DNA of 64,000 nucleotides from JAHJKV01 sp963678135. GTDB taxonomy: Bacteria > Desulfobacterota > Desulfovibrionia > Desulfovibrionales > Desulfovibrionaceae. The notes beneath the pieces are model-generated. The model was not told the origin of the DNA. It searched no databases and was given only the letters and a program-made list of their open reading frames with translations. The position numbers were made by a program, and so were the translations under genes. The stretch spans positions 806,001-870,000 of the forward strand of contig OY782667.1 of the NCBI GenBank assembly GCA_963678135.1, given 5' to 3'. Of this stretch, positions 37,010 through 44,922 are shown piece after piece (within the stretch, counting starts at the first letter, position 1; each line of letters opens with the position of its first letter).

Positions 37010-37125
37010 TTGTTGTTCAGCACCCAGCGCAGGCATTGTTTTGTAACTCCCAGAGTAGGTATTTTTTTGTAACTCCCAGCGTAGGTATTTTTTTCAGCAC
37101 CCAGCGCAGGTATTAAGTACAGGCT
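37010..37125. repeat. degenerate 28-bp tandem repeat
   Basis: Four imperfect units around TAACTCCCAGCGTAGGTATT and CAGCACCCAGCGCAGGTATT, at the 5' end of the unrecognised gene. They resemble other gene-end tandem arrays in this window. Confidence 0.7.
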
Positions 37126-37277
37126 GTAATTTGCTTGCCTACTCTTTTGAGCAAACAATCGCAAGAACGGAAAACGGAAATTTGAAGGTCATATTTGTAT
37201 GTATTGTTGCTGATTTTGCCTTTTTTTCGTAAATCCCCCTCTTTTTTCTCCCTGATTTTCTCATTTTTTTTCAGCAA

Positions 37278-37311
37278 AAAAGCCTTCTACCCGTTGTGGT
37301 GGAAGGCTTTT
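37278..37311 (-). terminator. strong hairpin terminator beside the CRISPR array
   Basis: A 14-bp stem (37278-37291 with 37298-37311, one T-G wobble) and a 6-nt loop. Read on the minus strand it ends in a run of six T, as an intrinsic terminator should; on the plus strand the T-run is shorter. It lies 10 bp outside the outermost repeat and fits termination of a cas13b-array transcript. Confidence 0.8.
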
Positions 37312-37321
37312 CTGTTTCTCT

Positions 37322-38215
37322 AGTTCACTTACCCCGAAAATGAGGGGAGACGCAACCGGACAAAACTGGTTATACTCTTAAAGCAACAGTTCACTTACCC
37401 CGAAAATGAGGGGAGACGCAACCGTTGTGACTATCAAGAAGCGGAATTTTGCCAGTTCACTTACCCCGAAAATGAGGGGAGACGCAACCTAGCTATGCGG
37501 CTCTGGGTAGACGTGTAGGAGTTCACTTACCCCGAAAATGAGGGGAGACGCAACCTGGTGGCTTGGCGATAAACGACTATGTTGAGTTCACTTACCCCGA
37601 AAATGAGGGGAGACGCAACCCATAGCCAGCGGTGCTATAAACATCAATATAGTTCACTTACCCCGAAAATGAGGGGAGACGCAACCAGACTCGTAAACAA
37701 CTAGAGTCTTGGGCAAAGTTCACTTACCCCGAAAATGAGGGGAGACGCAACCTTTACTAAAGAAACAGACCCTATCCGTTTGAGTTCACTTACCCCGAAA
37801 ATGAGGGGAGACGCAACCGGCAGAGTAAATTTTGTAGCATGTGCTAGAAGTTCACTTACCCCGAAAATGAGGGGAGACGCAACCATACATGGGGGGCAGC
37901 TTAAAGGCGGTTCAGAGTTCACTTACCCCGAAAATGAGGGGAGACGCAACCAAGCACATAGCTCTCAAGCGACCATAGATTAGTTCACTTACCCCGAAAA
38001 TGAGGGGAGACGCAACCCATCAGCTATATAGAAACAAGGGGCTACTAGTTCACTTACCCCGAAAATGAGGGGAGACGCAACCCAAGAACAACTTGAATAC
38101 AGGATCAGTGAGCAGTTCACTTACCCCGAAAATGAGGGGAGACGCAACCGAAACTAGGCAGTCTGTTTTCGGGGGCAGGAGTTCACTTACCCCGAAAATG
38201 AGGGGAGACGCAAGC
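37322..38215 (-). CRISPR. type VI-B-like CRISPR array, 14 repeats and 13 spacers
   Basis: Fourteen 36-bp repeats start at 37322, 37388, 37454, 37520, 37585, 37651, 37717, 37783, 37849, 37916, 37982, 38047, 38114 and 38180. Spacers are 29-31 nt and all differ. Thirteen repeats are identical; the one at 38180-38215 has a single change (38214). On the minus strand the repeat begins GGTTGCGTCTCCCC, has a CATTTTC loop, then GGGGTAAGTGAACT. This matches the Cas13b repeat pattern (GTTG at 5', TTTT centre, AAC at 3'). Strand is inferred from that pattern, the effector's direction and the terminator. ORFs through the array are not genes. Confidence 0.97.
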
Positions 38216-38643
38216 CTATCTTTTTCTCTTTCAGAGTAAACGCACTTAAATTTTAGAGGAACACCTTCTTCCTTATCTCGCACCTTTCTTGTCATCCTGC
38301 GCGTAAGTCGCAGGATCCAGTTCTTTTTCTTCTCTTTTTCTTGTCGTGCAAGGGCAAAGCGTCGTAGTATGGCTCTGCTGGACTGTTGCGACTTAAGTGC
38401 TTCAATGACGGAGAGGGCTAGCTGAACGGCAGGGAAATTAATATGCGTTTGTCTGCTCTCCCTTCGACAAGCTCAGGGAGCAAGATTTTTTTTCATTCAA
38501 AGTACTGTTTTCTTCATAAGCTCAGAGAGCTCTGAAGGTCGTTGAGTTTGCCGAAACGACATCTCATTTACCCTAAATTGCTTAGGGGGTGTCTGAAGGT
38601 CACCCAGCCTGCCGAAACAACATTTAATCTTACTCTTAAGATT
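38216..38643. repeat. REP-like elements between the CRISPR array and cas13b
   Basis: Contains the AACGCACTTAAATTTTAG motif, a REP-like palindrome (about 38289-38320), a second half-site (about 38378-38410) and a CCCTTCGACAAGCTCAGGG-type hairpin followed by T-run (about 38459-38495). A diverged GGTCACCCAGCCTGCCGAAAC motif precedes the effector's stop. No gene seen. Confidence 0.75.
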
Positions 38644-41600
38644 TCACCCTATAATCTCTTCGCATTTTTCAAGCGTTTTAAGTGCCAGTTTTTTATATTG
38701 CTCAAAATCTTTGCAGGGTTTTGTATCGCTGCTTTGAATAAACGAAAGCCACCGATACTCGTCTTTTTCCTCTTTTTCCTCTTTTTCCTTTTTTACTGAA
38801 CATAAAGGCTGATTATGCATCACGGCATTACGCAGGGTAATCAAGTTTTTTTTGTATGTTTGCAGCCTTGTCCCCTTCTTTTGCTGTGATTTTTCAAAAA
38901 ATTTTATTAACTCTTTGAAACTTTGGTAATTATAATTCTTTTTTTCTTCATCACTTAGTTCGCTGACCATAACTTCTTCCAGCTTCCATATTCTGGATAA
39001 AATTTCCTTGCGGAGAGTATTCATCTCATCTTGCATTTTCTTAAAATCTTCAAAATCAACAGAAACAGTACCTACAGAATTACCAGTTAGCTTGCCGTTA
39101 ATATGTAAAAGCCCAAGCACATTTTTTGGTTGAGGACGAGCATAGAATTTTGCACGGTCAAAGGCTCCGAGCTGTTTTTTGTCTAAAACAATACATGCCA
39201 TTAGCGAAGGCTTAGCTTGGTTTTGATTGTTCACTGAAGGCGTATCTTTAATAACGAGACGACCTTGATCATTAATCTCATACGGGTAAGCTATTTGTAC
39301 CTCACCGTGTTCAGTTTTATCTGTTTTGTCAATTTTATCATAGGCTTGCTCTTCCAATTTTTGAAAAACAAGGTCTTCCAAGGCTAGAAAAAGGATTTTT
39401 CGCCTTAGGGTGTATTGTTTATCACCTGTTTTAAGCTTATTGCCCGCTTCATCATAGCTATCTTTGCTGGCTTCTTTTAATCGTTGAATCACTGCGTCAT
39501 AGCGAGTAGATGAATTTTGAATTTTTGTACTGGCTTCTTCATAAATAGTTTCAAGTATGCGAACCGTCTGGCTGTAAGTACAATCTTCAAGAAGTTTCTT
39601 AAACAGCACTTCTTTGGCTAAGGCAAAAGTATTCCAAGCCTTGTACCCTTTGCAGCTTTCCCTCGCTGTTTTACGGCGTTTGCCTTTATCTGAAATATAG
39701 CAATCTGGTACAAATTTACTCAGCCCAATAGCATCAAGCATACCCGTAAAACGTTTGTCATCCTCTTTTTTAACGGACTGGCTTTGAAGATATTGCACAA
39801 ATTCAGGCGAACTGATGTTCTTGTCATACTGCTTCAAGTTTTTTTGCATTGCTTTGGAGATGGCACTGAACAAGTCAAGCACGGAAAAAATCTTAAGTCT
39901 ACTATGTATCTCACTGTTTGTGAGTAATTTTGATTTTTTAATATATTTTTTTAAGATTATTCTAGCAATTCTAACGGTTTCTTTGTCCCTTTCTTCAGTG
40001 CTTTCGCCATATAAATCTATAGTTACCAAAGCCTGATAGATTTCATCCCAATCTTTGGAAACTTCTGCAATGCGGTTTTTAATACGCTCTTTGTGTTCGT
40101 CTCCCTCTGTTTTTTTGCCTTTGTTTAAGGCTTTTTGCTCGTCTTTTCCAAATTCCAAAGCACGGGTGATGCGCTTATAGTATTCGCTTTTATTGGCTTC
40201 AAATTGGCAGTGCTTATATATTTCATCAAAATTACTATTTGATTCCTTAATACCTTCAAAATAAGGGATAATAATGCGGTCAATTTTATCATGCAGACGA
40301 CTTTTTTGCTTTTGCAGATGATCTTCTTGCTGTTTCAGAGTATTGTCATCAATCTGCTTTTCTGCGTGTTTTTGCTTTTGTTTGGCAAGGTCTTCTTCAT
40401 ATTTTGTATCAATATCTTTTTTACGAGCTTCAAAGCTCTGTATAATCTCAGCAACGAGGCTTTGAAGTTTTGTTGTATCTCCTTCATGCAATGCTTCAAC
40501 AGCCTCATGAATTTCTTGTGTCAATTTCAGCAGTTCGATATTTGGTGCAGCACCGTCTTTTCTTTTGTCCCATACCATGTAAATATGGCGTTCACACATG
40601 CTTAAAATATAATCTTTAAGACGCTGCTTTTTGATAGCTGGTTCAAGATCTTTATCAAAAGTAAAAATATTTCGTATATGCTCTATACGGTGTGTAATTT
40701 TCGCCTTTTTATCATCACAAGATAATTTTTTTTGCTCAGGGAGTAGAGAGTTGATACATGTATCTATTTCAAATTCCCAGCTGGATTGCTTTTCTTTTTC
40801 TTCTGCTTCTTTTATTGCTTTAGCTACTGCCATCAAGATAAATTGATTACGGCTTAGTCTGAAAGGTTGCCCTTTGCACCGACATGCAACATTATCATTG
40901 ATAATCCAGTACGGTAAATATTTGTCACTGGAAGGTATGGGGCTAAATTTATTTTGCTTTCTACGTTTGGAGGACTGCGACTGACTATGGCAATTTTTTT
41001 CCTTATACTTATGTGGTTTTGAAAACCTGCGACAAAATTGCAAAGTTTTTTTCTCGCCTAAATTGCTGTTTCTTTCTAAGTATTCCAGCAGATACGAGGT
41101 CTTGGGGTTGTTGTTGCCTGCAAGAATGATGTCGTTGCTCTCTTTGTCTATAAGAGATTCTTGAAATTCACTGGGCAGAGCATGTCTGGTTACAAGCTCA
41201 TGCGGAACAGATTTTCTTAAATTTACTAAATGAACATAGGCATTGAGAGCCTTAAAATCATCTGCCATGATTAAAGAATCATGAGGAGAATAATAAGTAA
41301 ATATTTTTCGACGTTCATTAAAATGACTCTGAGCATCTCCGCTCTTTTGCTGGGTATTTTTGAAAAATGGAGTTTGATCCAAAAGGCGGTTCATCTGCCC
41401 CTTGGCAAGTAAAAAAGAGAACATAAATAAGGTTCCAGCAAGAGTGGGAACATACTCAAGTTTTTCCTCGGTGCTAGATTTTTCCTCATTGTGCTGTATC
41501 GTATTTTTTTTAGTCTTTTTCTCAAAAAGCAGTATCCCTCTTGTCTTGACTTTTTTTTCTTCTTCCCCTTGATTGTTCGTTTTTGTGTTTTTTTTGCTTT

Positions 41601-42207
41601 GCTGCGTTTTTTTCTCTTCTTGTATGGCAGGGATAAGAGTGTTTTCAGAAAATGAATTTGCTTTTAAGATTTCTTCATACAAATATTCAAAAGCCAAAAC
41701 TTGTGGCTCTCCCAAACAAACTTCTGAAAAATCGTGCTCAACATGAGAAAGAAAGTGACGAAGGACATTAAACTCATCTTTTTCGCATAAGTCTTTATCT
41801 TTTTCGCATAAGGCAGGTGCTATTTTTACAAAATTTTCTTGTAATTTCAGCGCATCCAGTTGTTCATTTATTGCATCTAATTTTTGCAAGTCGCCATTTT
41901 CTTCATCAATAACACGAGCATGTTGCTGTTCTAAATTTTTTCTTTCATCATTGATCTTTTTTTCAGAAAACAATTCAGCAAAGCCATACTGGCAGTGTCT
42001 GTCCAAATATGCAGAACAAAAGCCTTTTGCGCCGAGAATTTGCGTTCTATTGTCCTCGGCAATAATATGAACATAATCTGATAAAACTATGCGGTATGGT
42101 AATTTGTTTAATACATGAGGGGACTTTTTTTCTAATGCGTCTAATTCAGCCAGAGCCTTATCAAGAGGAAGATTAGGGGCAAAAGTTTTGGATTCTGTCT
42201 TACTCAT
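38644..42207 (-). CDS. cas13b: Cas13b-like type VI CRISPR effector (RNA-guided RNase)
   Basis: A 1187-residue protein starting at ATG 42207 (ACAGGAGAG upstream; the earlier TTG is not favoured). It has HEPN RNase motifs near each end: R150-H155 in NVLRHFLSHVEHD and R1126-H1131 in ITLRNAVMHNQ. Known Cas13b enzymes are 1090-1230 residues with exactly this placement, while Cas13a keeps its first motif mid-protein. A third RxxxxH at 331-336 (RKSVPH) is probably incidental. A Lys/Glu-rich linker spans about 195-250. Cas13b binds crRNA, cleaves target RNA and then degrades RNA collaterally. It is adjacent to a matching array, with no adaptation genes. Confidence 0.92.
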   Translation of the reverse strand: MSKTESKTFAPNLPLDKALAELDALEKKSPHVLNKLPYRIVLSDYVHIIAEDNRTQILGAKGFCSAYLDRHCQYGFAELFSEKKINDERKNLEQQHARVIDEENGDLQKLDAINEQLDALKLQENFVKIAPALCEKDKDLCEKDEFNVLRHFLSHVEHDFSEVCLGEPQVLAFEYLYEEILKANSFSENTLIPAIQEEKKTQQSKKNTKTNNQGEEEKKVKTRGILLFEKKTKKNTIQHNEEKSSTEEKLEYVPTLAGTLFMFSFLLAKGQMNRLLDQTPFFKNTQQKSGDAQSHFNERRKIFTYYSPHDSLIMADDFKALNAYVHLVNLRKSVPHELVTRHALPSEFQESLIDKESNDIILAGNNNPKTSYLLEYLERNSNLGEKKTLQFCRRFSKPHKYKEKNCHSQSQSSKRRKQNKFSPIPSSDKYLPYWIINDNVACRCKGQPFRLSRNQFILMAVAKAIKEAEEKEKQSSWEFEIDTCINSLLPEQKKLSCDDKKAKITHRIEHIRNIFTFDKDLEPAIKKQRLKDYILSMCERHIYMVWDKRKDGAAPNIELLKLTQEIHEAVEALHEGDTTKLQSLVAEIIQSFEARKKDIDTKYEEDLAKQKQKHAEKQIDDNTLKQQEDHLQKQKSRLHDKIDRIIIPYFEGIKESNSNFDEIYKHCQFEANKSEYYKRITRALEFGKDEQKALNKGKKTEGDEHKERIKNRIAEVSKDWDEIYQALVTIDLYGESTEERDKETVRIARIILKKYIKKSKLLTNSEIHSRLKIFSVLDLFSAISKAMQKNLKQYDKNISSPEFVQYLQSQSVKKEDDKRFTGMLDAIGLSKFVPDCYISDKGKRRKTARESCKGYKAWNTFALAKEVLFKKLLEDCTYSQTVRILETIYEEASTKIQNSSTRYDAVIQRLKEASKDSYDEAGNKLKTGDKQYTLRRKILFLALEDLVFQKLEEQAYDKIDKTDKTEHGEVQIAYPYEINDQGRLVIKDTPSVNNQNQAKPSLMACIVLDKKQLGAFDRAKFYARPQPKNVLGLLHINGKLTGNSVGTVSVDFEDFKKMQDEMNTLRKEILSRIWKLEEVMVSELSDEEKKNYNYQSFKELIKFFEKSQQKKGTRLQTYKKNLITLRNAVMHNQPLCSVKKEKEEKEEKDEYRWLSFIQSSDTKPCKDFEQYKKLALKTLEKCEEIIG

Positions 42208-42280
42208 ACTACACTCTCCTGTTATGAGTATGCAGTGTGGCAATGTCCTTTTGCTTTGTCAAAACTAGCGTCAAGAAAAA

Positions 42281-42474
42281 AGAACTGGATTGTCGCGACT
42301 TCGCGCAGAATGACGGAGATGGGTGTACTGCCACGCTGTGTAACGCACTGTATTTGCACGATTTCGCGCAAAATGATGAGTAAGAAAGGCATAACAAGAC
42401 TGGGGGGGAATCGGACACTCCTGAATTTGTTTCAAACTAAGTGTTCGCTCTGAAATTTATATGCGTTTGTCCTG
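42281..42474. repeat. 190-bp composite dispersed element upstream of cas13b
   Basis: Includes a REP-like core (about 42283-42310), a GTACTGCCACGCTGTGTAAC stretch and a 92-bp unit (42383-42474) ending in ATTTATATGCGTTTGTCCTG. The whole segment matches 60253-60445 in reverse complement with only scattered differences. Confidence 0.85.
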
Positions 42475-42521
42475 TGTGCGGTGTTTGAGGCAAAAGTAAA
42501 ACCTTAAACCTTGACTGCTAT

Positions 42522-42554
42522 ATATACAAAGTATAGATTGTATACATTGTATAT
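42522..42554. promoter_or_regulatory. probable operator/promoter of the ParD/ParE module
   Basis: An inverted repeat ATATACAA (42522-42529) and TTGTATAT (42547-42554) sits about 20 bp before the antitoxin ATG, with an inner TATA-rich palindrome. A TTGACT at 42511 could be a -35 box. Ribbon-helix-helix antitoxins usually autoregulate through such sites. Confidence 0.6.
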
Positions 42555-42575
42555 GTTCAAATAAAGGGGTTTGCA

Positions 42576-42821
42576 ATGAATAGCGTAACTGCACGGGTTT
42601 CGGAAAAAACAGCCTTAAAACTTAAAGCCTTATCCGAAATGACTAACCGCAGTAAATCATTTCTTGTGGCTAATGCGCTCGAGCGTTTTCTTGAAGAACA
42701 GGAATGGCAAGTAGCCAATATTGCTGAAAGTATTGAACAGGCTGACCACGGAGAGTTCGCAACAGCCGCAGAAGTGAAAAAAGCTTTTGGCAAGTGGGGA
42801 TTAAAGCTTGAATCTGACTAA
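42576..42821 (+). CDS. ribbon-helix-helix antitoxin (ParD/CopG-like)
   Basis: An 81-residue protein. The N-terminal RHH fold (NSVTARVSEKTALKLKALSE, then NRSKSFLVANALERFLEE) binds DNA. The C-terminal half (AESIEQADHGEFATAAEVKKAF) is the typical flexible toxin-binding region of ParD-type antitoxins. AAAGGGG lies before the ATG and an inverted-repeat operator is upstream. The toxin gene overlaps its last 14 bp. Confidence 0.9.
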   Translation: MNSVTARVSEKTALKLKALSEMTNRSKSFLVANALERFLEEQEWQVANIAESIEQADHGEFATAAEVKKAFGKWGLKLESD

Positions 42822-43086
42822 AATTCGCTGGACAAAAAACGCACTTAAAGATTTAGACACTATTCGCAACTACCTAAAAACACATGCTGATGAGGATCGC
42901 ATGAGATTAGAAGCAGAACGTATTTGGGAAAGTTGCCAACGCTTAAAACAGTTTCCCCAAAGCGGTCGCGCCGGACGAATCCCCATGACCAGAGAACTCG
43001 TTGTTTTGCCTTACATTATTCCTTACCGTATTCAAAAAAACACAGTGGAGATTCTGAATATATTTCATTCTTCCCAGAAACGCTAA
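42808..43086 (+). CDS. ParE/RelE-family toxin
   Basis: A 92-residue toxin of the RelE/ParE fold: IRWTKNALKDLDTIRNYLKT at the N-terminus, FPQSGRAGRIPMTRELVV in the middle and a terminal strand ending YRIQKNTVEILNIFHSSQKR. ParE members poison gyrase, RelE members cleave mRNA; this fits ParE better because of its context with an RHH antitoxin. The start appears to be TTG 42808, overlapping the antitoxin by 14 bp, which couples their translation. Confidence 0.88.
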   Translation: MNLTKIRWTKNALKDLDTIRNYLKTHADEDRMRLEAERIWESCQRLKQFPQSGRAGRIPMTRELVVLPYIIPYRIQKNTVEILNIFHSSQKR

Positions 43087-43277
43087 ACAGGTGTATGCAA
43101 AAGGGTGAGGGGGAGGACATAGTCTTCGACAAGAATAGTTTTCCAATTATTAAAGACTAATTAAAAAATCTTTTCTACATCGGCAATCATTTCTGCTGCA
43201 AGTTTTCCCCTATACACTATCTAAGAACTAGTGCAAACTCGGCTTAAATTTGACCTTTGGGATGGAAAAAAGGAGAA

Positions 43278-43986
43278 GGGGCTGTACCAGATAACTAGCC
43301 CAAATATTTTTTAACCCACTGTTTAAGCTGCTTAAATTGGCACTGTGGATTACTGTTGTTAAAACGCCATTCACATTCCTTTAAAAAGAGATGAAAATGC
43401 TTAGTAGGAATACCATTAAATTTTCTCATATGGCGTTTAGCTTGATTCCAAAAATTTTCAATTCCGTTAATATGATTATGACTGTCCGCAAATAACTTTG
43501 AATGGTTGATTCTAAAATGCTTAAACTCTGATACGTCCAAAACATTATACCCATACCAGCAGTCGGAGTAAACAACACTATCAGGCTCAATCTTTTTTCT
43601 AATTATTGGCATGAGCGTTTTCCCTTTAGCGTCAGAAATCACCTGTGTATATACCTTCCCGCCTCTTTTAAGAATCCCAAAAACAGGTACTTTACCAGCA
43701 GAACCACGTCCTCTTTTACCTTTGCGTTTACCTCCAAAATAACTTTCATCTACTTCAAATTCGCCAAAATCCATTCCTTCATAGGTTTCTTCTTCGGCGA
43801 TAATTTTACGCAACCGATGAAAGAAATAAGAAGCTGTTTTGAAATTTACCCCTACCAAATCAGCAGCACACCGAGCTGTCGTACCTGCCACAAAATGCTC
43901 AATCAAACGACTTTGTTTTACATTACTTAAACGGCTTTTTCGCATAGCTGTATCCATAACTAAAAATAGTTATCTGGTACAGCCCC
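43278..43986 (-). mobile_element. complete IS1595-family insertion sequence
   Basis: A 709-bp element with perfect 19-bp terminal inverted repeats (GGGGCTGTACCAGATAACT at 43278-43296 and its complement at 43968-43986). It is flanked by an 8-bp target duplication AAGGAGAA at 43270-43277 and 43987-43994. One intact transposase fills it. Eight-base duplications are normal for IS1595. Perfect ends and duplication indicate a recent insertion. Confidence 0.97.
43295..43957 (-). CDS. IS1595-family transposase
   Basis: A 220-residue DDE-type transposase of the ISXO2-like group. It has an N-terminal HTH (AADLVGVNFKTASYFFHRLR), then catalytic acids in FEVDESYFGGKRKGKRG, VVYSDCWYGYNVLD and a third acidic position near NHINGIENFWNQAKRH, whose NxxExFW signature is typical. 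No frameshift or stop is seen, so the element may be active. Confidence 0.95.
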   Translation of the reverse strand: MDTAMRKSRLSNVKQSRLIEHFVAGTTARCAADLVGVNFKTASYFFHRLRKIIAEEETYEGMDFGEFEVDESYFGGKRKGKRGRGSAGKVPVFGILKRGGKVYTQVISDAKGKTLMPIIRKKIEPDSVVYSDCWYGYNVLDVSEFKHFRINHSKLFADSHNHINGIENFWNQAKRHMRKFNGIPTKHFHLFLKECEWRFNNSNPQCQFKQLKQWVKKYLG

Positions 43987-44152
43987 AAGGAGAATATGGG
44001 CGAATACGCAGAGGTCTCTAAAGAGTGAACCCACCTCTAATATCTTTATGTATACTTCTGCTGAGCCACTGGAAAAAATAACTGCTAGGTATACTGATTG
44101 GCTTGAGAATATTGTAACGCTCGCCTTAGCTCAGTTTAAGGCAACTATTTAA
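43987..44152 (+). pseudogene. possible gene remnant displaced by the IS
   Basis: Joining the flanks across the IS restores AAGGAGAATATGGGCG, which looks like a ribosome binding site (AAGGAG) and a start codon. The resulting frame stops after ten codons (MGEYAEVSKE). A second short frame at 44048-44152 encodes MYTSAEPLEKITARYTDWLE and a short tail. I do not recognise either. They may be pieces of one decayed gene. Confidence 0.35.
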
Positions 44153-44263
44153 TTGAGTGTATATTTTCCCTTTGCAAGGGGGATTTTACACCCCAAGAGC
44201 AGGATAAACACAGTGTTCTAGGCTTCTACTTTTCAGAGCACTCAAAAATGAGAGGGTTACCCC

Positions 44264-44902
44264 TTAGCTCTCATCCTCAATGCTGTTTACTGTTTTTTTA
44301 CAGCTCCACCATTCTTTGTCCGGGCCTTTGAACCACCATGCTTTATGGTCTGTGTTTAAGAGAGATTTGCACAGCTCTTTTCCGGCCTCGGTACGAAGTC
44401 TTTCCTGTGCTGCTGTCAGCCATTGTGCAGCATAGCTGTTTCCAAGATCAAGCTGCTCTTTGAGATTTGCAATAAAATCAAGTTGATCCGCATCTTGAGC
44501 AAGCTTAGCTTCCAAGGATGTTGCTTCCTCAAATTCTTGAAAAAGAGGCAAAAGTTCAGCAGAAAGTCCGGTGCCACTCAGACTATTTTGAAGAGCCTGC
44601 TCAGGCTTTGTTTGGTTATACATTTTATTAACATAATTAAAATCTCCGGTTCGAGCTTCAGCCAAATCATGAAAAAGGCACATAAAGGTTGTTTTTGCCA
44701 CATCCGCACCAGTTGTACTTGCCAGTATCCAGCCAATAGCTGCTGTGCGAAAAGAATGTTCAGCCACGGTTTCTTGTCCGGTACCTAAAAATTGATACCC
44801 ACTGCGTGGTGTTTTCCGCAGCATTCCAAGTTCAAAGATAAAATCAGCCAAACGTTTGCTCTGGCTTCTGCCTTCAAGATTTTTTGTGCGCTCGTCCTGC
44901 AT
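44264..44902 (-). CDS. HD-domain phosphohydrolase (YfbR/HDDC2-like 5'-deoxynucleotidase)
   Basis: A 212-residue metal-dependent hydrolase. The HD residues are in TVAEHSFRTA (first His), MCLFHDLAEARTGD (His-Asp pair with Glu) and LAQDADQLDF (last Asp), the pattern of YfbR/HDDC2 enzymes that dephosphorylate deoxynucleoside monophosphates. It precedes no obvious nucleotide-metabolism partner, but argJ lies 20 bp upstream on the same strand and the two may be co-transcribed. Exact substrate is inferred from family. Confidence 0.88.
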   Translation of the reverse strand: MQDERTKNLEGRSQSKRLADFIFELGMLRKTPRSGYQFLGTGQETVAEHSFRTAAIGWILASTTGADVAKTTFMCLFHDLAEARTGDFNYVNKMYNQTKPEQALQNSLSGTGLSAELLPLFQEFEEATSLEAKLAQDADQLDFIANLKEQLDLGNSYAAQWLTAAQERLRTEAGKELCKSLLNTDHKAWWFKGPDKEWWSCKKTVNSIEDES

Positions 44903-44922
44903 GATAATCCTGTTTGTAGATA

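Noticed and set aside
37322..38215. Type VI-A or VI-D assignment from the CCCC-loop-GGGG repeat on the plus strand
   Set aside because: The repeat lacks the AAAAC 3' end of VI-A/VI-D, and the effector's HEPN motifs lie at the extreme ends as in Cas13b. The minus-strand reading fits VI-B better.
37701..38295. Open frames on both strands through the CRISPR repeats
   Set aside because: Their sequence is only the 36-bp repeat read in three frames (recurring VASPLIFGVSEL or SLTPKMRGDAT). They have no ribosome binding site.
38644..42207. csx27, csx28, cas1 or cas2 partners of the effector
   Set aside because: No neighbouring ORF has the membrane segments, HEPN motif or integrase features expected. 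The genes on either side are an unknown soluble protein and a toxin-antitoxin pair.
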